Shown: positions 1 to 6,868 of the stretch, in pieces
Position numbering within the stretch: position 1 is the stretch's first letter
Layout of the letters: the number at the start of each line of letters is the position of its first letter
Source of the DNA: Clostridiales bacterium
Lineage (GTDB): Bacteria > Bacillota > Clostridia > Lachnospirales > Lachnospiraceae
Length of the DNA stretch: 60,435 nt
Assembly (NCBI GenBank): GCA_021204045.1
Contig: JAJQAA010000055.1
Location: 1 to 60,435 of the forward strand
Reading direction: 5' to 3'
Position numbers and translations under genes: made by a program
The notes under the pieces: generated by a model
The model's database searches: none
The model's input: the letters and a program-made list of their open reading frames with translations, nothing else
Told to the model about the DNA's origin: nothing

Positions 1-50
1 GTGTGATACGATTATAAAAACATTCGCGGTAAATCCAACGGCATCCGATA

Positions 51-917
51 TCAAACCATCGTCAGCCTTTCTGTGATCTGCTTAAAGAAATCCGCACACC
101 ACACATTCAAGGTTGATGTGTCACAAATGAATGGTTCCACATCTCGTCTCGCCTGCACGTAGTCAATCGAATCAAAGCGTTTCGACAGCATAGCTTTGAT
201 ATCTTCCAGGCTGCAGATTGCATCCGGCGTAATGTATCCGGACTGTAACAGCCGTTCCCGAAGATGTTTCTGATTTACCGCGGCTTTCTGTGTCAGATAG
301 AATACATAATCATAAAGATCTCTGCCTTTTATTCGGCTTTTCCATGTACGGCAAAGAACCGCATGAATCTTTCCGGCAAATAAAGACGGCACATCATAGA
401 GATTTACCTCGTACGGAGATGGAAGAAGTCGGTATTTATGCTCAAATGTCGCGTACTCCGGTGGATTGACATCCACCTCAAACTTTATTTTTATGGTCTC
501 ATTTTTTGAGATTCCACTCAGAATCTGTTCCTGCGGATAGAACAGGAGCAAATACTCCTTTGTATTCTCTTTGAGGAACGCGGATTGTATGTTGCTTTCT
601 TTTGTCTTTTTCTTCTCCTGGATAATGACATTCAGTCCAAACGAATGGACTTCCTTTTCCAGGGTCGGGAAATACACGGCAAGTTCAAATTCCGGATTCA
701 CCGCCATCAGTGAAAAATCCAGATCCTCCGAAAACCGATCCAGCCCGTAAAAGATTCGAAGCGCAGTTCCTCCATAAAATGCTGCCTCCTTGAAGAAACC
801 GGCACGAGACAAACCGCAGAGGACAATCTCCTGCATGATCTCCTTCATCGCGTTTTTCCGATCATACAGATTTTTCACCTGATAGTTCTTCAACATCTGT
901 TCAATTACCGCATTCAT
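51..917 (-). CDS. abiEii: AbiEii-type nucleotidyltransferase toxin
   Basis: This 288-residue protein looks like the toxin of a type IV AbiE abortive-infection/toxin-antitoxin pair. It carries the nucleotidyltransferase signature GGTAL at residues 49-53, followed by R-x-S-E-D-L-D at about 61-67, which supplies the two metal-binding aspartates. A later KFEVDVNPP segment and a GRDLYDYVFYL segment match the remaining AbiEii motifs (PF08843). Family members transfer nucleotides to RNA (tRNA acceptor stems in some homologues) and stop growth. Its ATG overlaps the antitoxin stop codon by 4 nt (ATGA), so the two are translationally coupled. The gene appears intact. The exact target is not visible from the sequence. 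Confidence 0.93.
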   Translation of the reverse strand: MNAVIEQMLKNYQVKNLYDRKNAMKEIMQEIVLCGLSRAGFFKEAAFYGGTALRIFYGLDRFSEDLDFSLMAVNPEFELAVYFPTLEKEVHSFGLNVIIQEKKKTKESNIQSAFLKENTKEYLLLFYPQEQILSGISKNETIKIKFEVDVNPPEYATFEHKYRLLPSPYEVNLYDVPSLFAGKIHAVLCRTWKSRIKGRDLYDYVFYLTQKAAVNQKHLRERLLQSGYITPDAICSLEDIKAMLSKRFDSIDYVQARRDVEPFICDTSTLNVWCADFFKQITERLTMV

Positions 918-1501
918 TTACGTATCCTCCTCAGCATCGCCGCCAGTCTTTTTACATTGGTTGAATGATAACGTTCCCACAACATTTCTGTCCTGTCTGC
1001 GTCAAGTTCTGAAAGAGCGGATTCCTCTATGCGAAGATCATCAAACAGCAAATCGGCAAATTCAGCAGCATTATCCACCGGGGGCATGGTGTACAGCTTA
1101 TCACACAGCGCCTTTACCGGATTTGCAATCCGGTAAAAATAGTCGTCTTCCTGCATCAGCACCAATTCCAACGGGAATGCGGCGGACGGAACATCCCGAT
1201 AAGTAAAAGTTCCAAACAACGTTTCATAGCGCTTTTTCTTTTTTTTCTCAAATGTCGCACAGGTAACCGTGTATACCGCTTCCGGGATCAGACCGTAAAA
1301 GCTCAGCGCATATTCAAAGGAAATATACGATGGGCCATAAATGCTCCCCGCCAGCAGATACGCCGGAACATTCCGGTCTGTTTCATATATTCCTTTTGTG
1401 ACCGGAAAGCATTCCCCATTTTTAACCATGCGCGAAAGCTTGCTCTTTGGATTGGCGTAGCTGCCCAATTCCTCCAGAAGCATATTTGTTGTTTTAATCA
1501 C
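914..1501 (-). CDS. abiEi: AbiEi-type antitoxin / autorepressor
   Basis: This 195-residue protein is the upstream partner of the AbiEii toxin. It has the layout of AbiEi antitoxins: an N-terminal winged-helix region (residues 1-45, with KLSRMVKNGECFPVTKGIYE) and a C-terminal domain that neutralises the toxin. The start is GTG at 1501, preceded at 5 nt by GAGGTG, which is itself part of the left arm of a perfect inverted repeat. A downstream ATG (Met7) lacks such a site. AbiEi proteins are known to bind inverted repeats and repress their own operon, and the site found here fits that. Neutralisation of the toxin by an unstated mechanism is family knowledge, not seen here. Confidence 0.9.
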   Translation of the reverse strand: MIKTTNMLLEELGSYANPKSKLSRMVKNGECFPVTKGIYETDRNVPAYLLAGSIYGPSYISFEYALSFYGLIPEAVYTVTCATFEKKKKKRYETLFGTFTYRDVPSAAFPLELVLMQEDDYFYRIANPVKALCDKLYTMPPVDNAAEFADLLFDDLRIEESALSELDADRTEMLWERYHSTNVKRLAAMLRRIRK

Positions 1502-1549
1502 AATTTCACCTCACAGTCTCATTATATGATACTGTGAGGTGAAATTCAA
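1502..1549 (-). promoter_or_regulatory. abiE promoter nested in a perfect 16-bp inverted repeat
   Basis: Arms AATTTCACCTCACAGT (1502-1517) and ACTGTGAGGTGAAATT (1531-1546) are perfect complements with a 13-nt spacer. On the minus strand the spacer contains a consensus -10 TATAAT (1526-1521), and TTGAAT (1549-1544) lies 17 nt upstream as the -35. One arm overlaps the end of the -35 region and the other covers the transcript start and the GAGGTG ribosome site. This is a textbook autorepression layout for AbiEi. Binding itself is inferred. Confidence 0.85.
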
Positions 1550-1591
1550 GCAATATGATCCAATTCTCTTTTACTTCCGGAAACTCCGGGA

Positions 1592-2680
1592 TTATTCTTC
1601 AAATTCATTTGTCTCATTATCAAAAACCCCGGGGTAAAACGCTGCCGCCATGCTTTCGACCGCGTAAGCCATCCGGTTTCCCGGCAGAACGCTTTCCAGC
1701 GTAATCGTCGCGAAGCGTTCCTTCTGTACGCATTCCAGCTGCGCCAGCGTCGGGTTATTTTTTATTTCCGCAATTTTTTCTTCTACGGAAGGAGAATCGT
1801 AGTCGTGGATCAGAATCACGTCCGGATTACGTGCCAGGACTTCCTCGTAGCTGACTGTCACCCACTGCCGGTCAGTCAGATCGTCAAACAGGTTCCTGCC
1901 GCCCGCCAAGCCTACCAGCAGGGATTCAAAATTACTGCCGGAGCAGGTGAAAACGCCGTTGTTTCCGCTGTCATACACCAGAACCGTGACCGGCTCCTGC
2001 CCGGCGATCGCTTCCTGTACCGCCTCGATACGGGACTGCTGGTCGGCAACATACTGTCCGGCGACGTCTTCAATACCGAATATCTTTCCAAGATCGCGAA
2101 TTTCCTGGTACTGCTCATCCAGCGTGACAGCGGAATTTACATACACCGTCATTCCATACTGCGCCGCTTCCTCAATATTGCACCCGGTCTCACTGATCTC
2201 CCAGTCCAGCGCATAGATGAAATCGGCGCCGCTGGAGATAATCGCCTCGCGCGTCACCGAGGCATGGTTCAGCTCCGGGATCGCGTTGATCACTTCCACA
2301 TATTCATCCAGCGGTCCGCGGCTGTGGTTCACAAGAGAACGCCCGATCACATGATCCGCAAGGCCAAGCGCCGCAAACAATTCCGTACAGTTCGGTCCCA
2401 GCGTCAGAACCTTTTCCGGTTTTCCCGTCACGGTCACCTCACGGCCATAATTTTCAAATGTCATCGGGTAGGCACCGTCGTCTAAATCCTGTCCAGAAAC
2501 CGTAGCTTCTTCCTGATCATCTGTACGTTCCGCACCGGCCTCACTGGTATCAATCGCACTGATGCTGGTCGTGCCGGCAGCGGCCGCGTCACTATCCGTC
2601 GTGCCGGTGCTACTCCCACAGGCTGTCAGCAAGGACAGCAGCATTGCCCCGGACAGCAGCAAACAAATCTCTCGTTTCAT
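1592..2680 (-). CDS. Substrate-binding lipoprotein of a FecB/BtuF-type ABC importer
   Basis: This 362-residue lipoprotein should capture an iron-chelate, heme or cobalamin-like ligand outside the membrane and deliver it to the permease encoded upstream. It has a type II signal peptide ending in LTAC (Cys about 21), then a Ser/Thr/Asp-rich linker to about residue 75, then a PF01497-type domain starting near GKPEKVLTLGPNCTELFAALG. The start chosen (2680) has GAGGGG 7 nt upstream. The longer start at 2695 overlaps the ATPase stop but has no site of its own. It is the last gene of a three-gene operon. The ligand cannot be told from the sequence. Confidence 0.9.
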   Translation of the reverse strand: MKREICLLLSGAMLLSLLTACGSSTGTTDSDAAAAGTTSISAIDTSEAGAERTDDQEEATVSGQDLDDGAYPMTFENYGREVTVTGKPEKVLTLGPNCTELFAALGLADHVIGRSLVNHSRGPLDEYVEVINAIPELNHASVTREAIISSGADFIYALDWEISETGCNIEEAAQYGMTVYVNSAVTLDEQYQEIRDLGKIFGIEDVAGQYVADQQSRIEAVQEAIAGQEPVTVLVYDSGNNGVFTCSGSNFESLLVGLAGGRNLFDDLTDRQWVTVSYEEVLARNPDVILIHDYDSPSVEEKIAEIKNNPTLAQLECVQKERFATITLESVLPGNRMAYAVESMAAAFYPGVFDNETNEFEE

Positions 2681-2691
2681 CTTCGTTCCCC

Positions 2692-3474
2692 TCATTCTTT
2701 CGACTGTATTTCCGCGGGCAGAAAGGTAATCGACACCCTGCCCGTAACCGGATGCGTTTCCACCGAGCTGCGCACGCCGTATACTTCATAAATCGTCTGC
2801 GGCGTGAGAACTTTCTCCGGTTTTCCCTCCATCGTCACTCTTCCGTCCTTTAAGACATATAGCCGGTCGCAGTAGAGCGCGGCCATGTTCAGATCGTGAA
2901 TCGCCGCAAGCACCGTCACCTTCAGACGCTTAATAAAATCAAAAATCTGCATCTGATAACTGATATCCAGATGATTGGTCGGCTCGTCCAGCACAAAAAA
3001 GTCGCTCTCCTGCGCGATGGCCCGGGCGATCAGCACGCGCTGTTTCTCCCCGCCGGACAGATGAAGATAGCTCCGTTTCGCCAGATGTTCCATACCCAGG
3101 TGTTCCAGCGCGTGATGGACGATCTGTTTATCCCGCGGCGTATCAATATCAAACAGCTTTTTGTGCGGCGAACGGCCCATGGAAACGATCTCTTCCACCG
3201 TAAAATCAAACGGCACCTCGTTTTCCTGACCCACAACGGCCATTTTCAGCGCGGATTCCCGGTAAGACATGGTTTGAATATCTTTTCCGTCCAGAATCAT
3301 TTTTCCGCTGTCCGGAATCAGTCCCCGGTAGACATTTTTCAGGATCGTGGATTTCCCGCTGCCATTCGGTCCAATCAGGCCCACAAACTCCCCCGCGCCA
3401 ACACCAAGCGAGACCTGGTCCACCGCCGCTTTCTCTCCGTATGAATACGATAAATTCTCAATTTGTAAACGCAT
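2692..3474 (-). CDS. FecE/BtuD-type ABC transporter ATPase
   Basis: This 260-residue ATPase powers the importer. Visible motifs are Walker A GPNGSGKST (about residues 35-43), the Q-loop VVGQENE, the signature LSGGEKQR (about 139), Walker B FFVLDEPT (about 158) and the switch histidine in AAIHDLN (about 193). The length is normal for the metal-chelate family. It begins 13 nt after the permease stop with GGAG 9 nt before ATG, and its end overlaps the region just ahead of the binding protein gene, so the three are co-transcribed. Confidence 0.93.
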   Translation of the reverse strand: MRLQIENLSYSYGEKAAVDQVSLGVGAGEFVGLIGPNGSGKSTILKNVYRGLIPDSGKMILDGKDIQTMSYRESALKMAVVGQENEVPFDFTVEEIVSMGRSPHKKLFDIDTPRDKQIVHHALEHLGMEHLAKRSYLHLSGGEKQRVLIARAIAQESDFFVLDEPTNHLDISYQMQIFDFIKRLKVTVLAAIHDLNMAALYCDRLYVLKDGRVTMEGKPEKVLTPQTIYEVYGVRSSVETHPVTGRVSITFLPAEIQSKE

Positions 3475-3487
3475 GATCCCGGCCTCC

Positions 3488-4552
3488 TCACGCTTTCCGG
3501 CGATTCGATGTTTTCAGCATCCAGATGAAAACCGGTCCGCCGATGATCGCGGTCAGAATCCCCACCGGCAACTCTTCCGGCGTGATGATCATCCTTGCCG
3601 CCACGTCCACCCACACAACCAGGATGCCGCCGAGCAGAGCGGAAACCGGCAGCACCTTTTTGTGGTCGCCGCCCACCAGCATTCTCGTAAAATGCGGCAC
3701 CATAAGCCCCACAAATCCGATGGAGCCGCTCACCGCGATCGTAACACCGGCCATAAGTGAGGCGACCAGCACCAGCATTTTCTGCAGCCGACGCACGTTG
3801 ATTCCCAGCGCTCCGGCGCTCTCATCGCCCAGAAGAAGCAGGTTCAGGCCGCGGTAATTGATCATGAGGACGGTCATGCAAACGATGAGAACCGCCAGCG
3901 GAAGCGTCAGATACGCCCATCTCGCCCCGGCCAGGCTGCCCGACATCCAGAATTCGGCATTATGTAACCCCAAAGCATTCGGCGCGCTCAGCGTAATAAT
4001 GTTCGTAATCCCATCCATGATCATGGAAATCGCGACGCCGGATAAAAGCAGCTGGGTGATGTTGATTCTCCCGCGGACTCTGGATATGCCGTACACAAAA
4101 ATAATGGTTACCGCCGCTCCGATGAACGCGCTGATCGAAAGCGAATACGTTCCCAAAAAAGAAAAAGCACCGAACAGCATCCCCAGCGTCGCAAACGCCG
4201 CCGCCCCATTTGAGACGCCCAGAATAAACGGGTCCGCCAGATCATTCCGCACGAGCGCCTGCATGGTAACTCCGCATACCGCCAGGGAAGCGCCCACCAC
4301 CATCCCCAGGCACACGCGCGGCAGCCTGAGTCCGATCACAATATTTTCCTCCAGCACATCCCATGAAGCCGCAATGCTGTCGCCAATCCCCGGTATTCTG
4401 CTCAGCAAAATTTTCGCGGTTGTTTCCGGCGCAACCGAAACCGGACCCAATCCCGCGGCAAAAATCAAAGTAATCAACGCTATGATCAGCATAACGCCGA
4501 TTAGCAGTCCCATTCTGGGTTCTCTGTGCGTAAAATGGAAGCGCGATCTCAT
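3488..4552 (-). CDS. FecCD-family ABC transporter permease
   Basis: This 354-residue membrane protein is the importer channel. It shows about nine to ten hydrophobic segments, LRLPRVCLGMVVGASLAVCG early in the protein and GSIGFVGLMVPHFTRML late, both hallmark stretches of the BtuC/FecCD family (PF01032). A GAGGTG site lies 8 nt before the ATG. It is first in the operon permease-ATPase-lipoprotein, which is a common order for iron-chelate, heme or corrinoid uptake. Metal-dependent control is likely by family but no canonical Fur box was recognised in the leader. Confidence 0.93.
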   Translation of the reverse strand: MRSRFHFTHREPRMGLLIGVMLIIALITLIFAAGLGPVSVAPETTAKILLSRIPGIGDSIAASWDVLEENIVIGLRLPRVCLGMVVGASLAVCGVTMQALVRNDLADPFILGVSNGAAAFATLGMLFGAFSFLGTYSLSISAFIGAAVTIIFVYGISRVRGRINITQLLLSGVAISMIMDGITNIITLSAPNALGLHNAEFWMSGSLAGARWAYLTLPLAVLIVCMTVLMINYRGLNLLLLGDESAGALGINVRRLQKMLVLVASLMAGVTIAVSGSIGFVGLMVPHFTRMLVGGDHKKVLPVSALLGGILVVWVDVAARMIITPEELPVGILTAIIGGPVFIWMLKTSNRRKA

Positions 4553-4676
4553 ATCGTTCCCACCTCTTCAGGCATAAAATAAAAAAACATACAACCTCTC
4601 TCCAGAGAGATCGCATGTCCCCATGACATACCGTTTCATTCAATATCATTATATTGCAGCTGAATATCATGCTGCT
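4553..4676 (-). promoter_or_regulatory. Leader and putative promoter of the FecCD-type importer operon
   Basis: A perfect -10 TATAAT lies at 4653-4648 on the minus strand; the -35 at the expected distance (AGCAGC, 4676-4671) is poor, which suggests an activator or a regulated promoter. The octamer AATATCAT occurs twice, at 4642-4649 and 4663-4670, exactly 21 bp apart and flanking the -10. The transcribed leader contains two short hairpins (ATGTC/GACAT at 4615-4629 and CTCTC/GAGAG at 4596-4609), the second followed by seven T on the minus strand. No known riboswitch motif was recognised. Confidence 0.45.
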
Positions 4677-4778
4677 TATCTTAATAATCTCACCATTTCA
4701 TAACTCTGCCGCGTTCTTCGCAGCCATTTTCAAAGATTTCCACCTCTGCGGATTTGCTTCAAGCAAATACCGTGATTA

Positions 4779-4813
4779 TAAAACAGCGGCGTCAGAATAA
4801 TCGGATGCCGCTG
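4779..4813 (-). terminator. Terminator after rpmF
   Basis: CAGCGGC (4784-4790) pairs with GCCGCTG (4807-4813). On the minus strand the stem is followed by TTTTATAAT. It lies 25 nt after the rpmF stop and separates it from the importer operon leader. Confidence 0.7.
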
Positions 4814-4838
4814 CTTTCTCGTCTTTGATTATACCGGA

Positions 4839-5021
4839 TCAGTCCTCGACGGAAACGATCTCTCTCTTGTTGTAAGAGCCGCAGGCCTTGCACACTCTGT
4901 GAGGCATCATCAGGGCACCGCACTTGCTGCATTTTACAAGATTCGTCGCGTTCATTTTCCAATTGGCTCTGCGCTGATCGCGTCTCCCCTTGGAAGATTT
5001 ATTCTTTGGGCAAATAGACAT
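4839..5021 (-). CDS. rpmF: 50S ribosomal protein L32
   Basis: This 60-residue protein is ribosomal protein L32 of the large subunit. It begins MSICPKNKSSKGRRDQRRAN, the conserved basic N-terminus, and contains a four-cysteine zinc ribbon (C-x2-C at about 31-34 and C-x2-C at about 44-47), so it is the zinc-binding form. It starts 3 nt after the YceD stop codon, the standard yceD-rpmF order in bacteria, and is followed by a terminator. The usual downstream plsX-fab genes are not next to it here. Confidence 0.97.
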   Translation of the reverse strand: MSICPKNKSSKGRRDQRRANWKMNATNLVKCSKCGALMMPHRVCKACGSYNKREIVSVED

Positions 5022-5024
5022 GGT

Positions 5025-5552
5025 TTACACCTCCTTAAACTTTTGAAATATATCTTGGACAGCCGCCATTCTCGGGTCTGGTGAGCTCTGCTCGCAGGAA
5101 CAGGTCCCGGTATTTAAGTTCATACCGCATTGATTGCAAATCCCCCTGCAGTCCTCCCGGCAGAGTACCTTCATCGGGAGGCTCAGCAGCAGCTCATTGC
5201 GAAGCAGCTGATCTACATCCAGAATATAACCGTCCACATAATGCTGTGCGTCAGGATCCGTCCCACGCTCCGCGTCCGTCCCATTCACCTCGAACTCCTC
5301 GTCGATCGCGAGATCGAACGGACATTCCACCGGCTCCAGGCAGCGGTCACAGGGAATGCTCAGCGTCAGGCTTGCTTCGCCCCACATCCGGAACTTTCTG
5401 CCGCCAAGACTGCGGATGGTCAGCTCCACCGGGCTTTTCCTCAGGACCGGATAGGCGCCGTTTGGCGCTTCAAACACATCCATCCCCGGCTCTGCTGTCC
5501 AGGTCTTCTCTTTTCCATCGCTGTCAAACAGCTCTGACAGATTAATAAGCAT
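5025..5552 (-). CDS. YceD / DUF177 family protein
   Basis: This 175-residue protein belongs to the YceD (DUF177, PF02620) family, which is coupled to L32 and linked to 23S rRNA or ribosome maturation. It has the typical cysteine pairs: CDRC near the middle and C-x3-C-x3-C-x2-C (CREDCRGICNQC) before a last Cys pair near the C-terminus, likely a zinc site. The start at 5552 has AGGAGA 5 nt upstream. A longer in-frame start at 5588 is excluded because it would lie in the spacer edge of a consensus promoter (5580-5608). The gene leads the operon. Confidence 0.93.
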   Translation of the reverse strand: MLINLSELFDSDGKEKTWTAEPGMDVFEAPNGAYPVLRKSPVELTIRSLGGRKFRMWGEASLTLSIPCDRCLEPVECPFDLAIDEEFEVNGTDAERGTDPDAQHYVDGYILDVDQLLRNELLLSLPMKVLCREDCRGICNQCGMNLNTGTCSCEQSSPDPRMAAVQDIFQKFKEV

Positions 5553-5579
5553 AGAGATCTCCTCTTGCGCACTTTTTTC

Positions 5580-5608
5580 ATTATACATAGGAGGTTGCGG
5601 TTTGTCAA
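5580..5608 (-). promoter_or_regulatory. Consensus promoter of yceD-rpmF
   Basis: On the minus strand TTGACA (5608-5603), a 17-nt spacer and TATAAT (5585-5580) form a perfect vegetative promoter. The predicted start near 5573 leaves a leader of about 20 nt to the 5552 ATG. Confidence 0.88.
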
Positions 5609-5682
5609 TCGATTATTTTACATCCTCCCAAACCGCTCCCAAACCTCGATTATTTCGCTTATTTCACATTCTCCCAAACCGC
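5609..5682. repeat. 28-bp imperfect direct repeat upstream of the yceD promoter
   Basis: Copies at 5609-5636 and 5655-5682 match at 25 of 28 positions and both end in CCTCCCAAACCGC or CTCCCAAACCGC. A partial copy lies between them. The complementary octamer GCGGTTTG at 5597-5604 forms an inverted arrangement that reaches into the promoter. This may be an operator array. Confidence 0.6.
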
Positions 5683-5706
5683 CGGAGCATCATTTCCAGA
5701 AGACCG

Positions 5707-6198
5707 CTACCCCAGAAAGTAATGGCGGTATTTTACCGCACCCGTCTTTTCATCCATCTCCATCATCAGATAAGACGGCTTGCGTCCTTCCTGCCGCGGA
5801 TAGGAGAGACTGCCCGGATTGAGGATCGTCACTCCACGGATCGTTTCCAGATACGGGCGGTGCGTGTGGCCGTACATCACGATATCGCACCCGCGCGCCT
5901 CCGCCTCGCGGTGAAGCGCCTCCACGCCCAGGGAAACATTGTAATAATGCCCATGCGTCAGAAACATCCGATGCGGGCCAAGGCTCATCTCAATTTCCAT
6001 TTCCAGGGAAGAAAAGAAATCGTTGTTGCCGCGCACAATGGCCAGTTTGCAGCCCTCGTTCACCCACTGTCCGATGATATGCTCACTGCCCTCCACATCG
6101 CCAAGATGGATCAGCATATCCAGCGGCTTCCAGGCATCAATCACCTGATGCAGGTTGTCATCTCTGCGATGCGTATCGCTCACAACCAGAATTTTCAT
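5707..6198 (-). CDS. YfcE/MJ0936-type metallophosphoesterase
   Basis: This 163-residue protein is a small calcineurin-like phosphodiesterase. The metal-binding motifs are in order: DTHRR near residue 8 (D-x-H), GDVE near 33, GNND near 57, and the paired histidine motifs LTHGHYY and MYGHTHRP. Family members cleave phosphodiester bonds of still uncertain natural substrates. The start overlaps the end of the RdgB gene by 4 nt (ATGA), and GGGGGA precedes it. The rdgB-phosphodiesterase pairing is common in Clostridia and Bacilli. Confidence 0.93.
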   Translation of the reverse strand: MKILVVSDTHRRDDNLHQVIDAWKPLDMLIHLGDVEGSEHIIGQWVNEGCKLAIVRGNNDFFSSLEMEIEMSLGPHRMFLTHGHYYNVSLGVEALHREAEARGCDIVMYGHTHRPYLETIRGVTILNPGSLSYPRQEGRKPSYLMMEMDEKTGAVKYRHYFLG

Positions 6199-6803
6199 AA
6201 CTCTTCCCCCAAATACTCCCTCAGGATGCGTTTCATTGCCTCCAGCGCCTTGCCGCGGTGACTGATGCGGTTCTTCTGTTCGATCGTCAGCTCCGCCGAT
6301 GTCACACCATATTCCGGAATATACAGGATCGGGTCATAGCCGAAGCCGCCGTTCCCGGCCGGCTGGAACGCGATCTCGCCCTCCATCGCCGCCTCCGTGT
6401 GCAGCACCCGCCCATCCGGCAGCACCGCCGCGATATTACAGACAAACCGCGCCGCGCGCTCCCGACCGTCGGCTTTCTCCAGACGCCGGATGATTTCGCG
6501 GTTCTTGATCTCGTAAGAGGTATCTTCTCCCATGTAACGCGCCGAATAGACGCCCGGCTCACCTCCGAGATAATCGACAACCAGACCGGAATCATCAGCC
6601 AGCACAATATCACCGGTCAACGCCCATACCGCTTTTGCCTTAATCTCGGCATTCTCAGCAAACGTCATCCCGTCCTCAACAATCTCGGGAACCGCTCCCG
6701 CCTCTTTCATCGACAGGATCTCACAGCCCAGATCTCCGAGAATCATACGGATCTCCCGCAGCTTCCCGGCGTTCCCTGTCGCAAAAACAATCCTGTGTTT
6801 CAT
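6195..6803 (-). CDS. rdgB: RdgB/HAM1-type dITP/XTP pyrophosphatase
   Basis: This 202-residue enzyme hydrolyses non-canonical purine nucleoside triphosphates (dITP, XTP) to the monophosphate and pyrophosphate, keeping them out of DNA and RNA. The signature FATGNAGKLREI opens the protein. LADDSGLVVDYLGGEPGVYSAR at residues 67-88 carries the acidic catalytic site, and the C-terminal SHRGKALEAM motif is present. GGGAGG lies 7 nt before the ATG. It is co-transcribed with the downstream phosphodiesterase. Confidence 0.95.
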   Translation of the reverse strand: MKHRIVFATGNAGKLREIRMILGDLGCEILSMKEAGAVPEIVEDGMTFAENAEIKAKAVWALTGDIVLADDSGLVVDYLGGEPGVYSARYMGEDTSYEIKNREIIRRLEKADGRERAARFVCNIAAVLPDGRVLHTEAAMEGEIAFQPAGNGGFGYDPILYIPEYGVTSAELTIEQKNRISHRGKALEAMKRILREYLGEEL

Positions 6804-6868
6804 GCTCGTTCCTCCCTGAGTATTTCCCCGCCTATCCTGCTGACCGGCAGTATCACAGTCCTTTTCCG

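Noticed and set aside
4553-4676. Cobalamin riboswitch before the FecCD-type operon
   Set aside because: The B12-box sequence was not found and the leader is too short.
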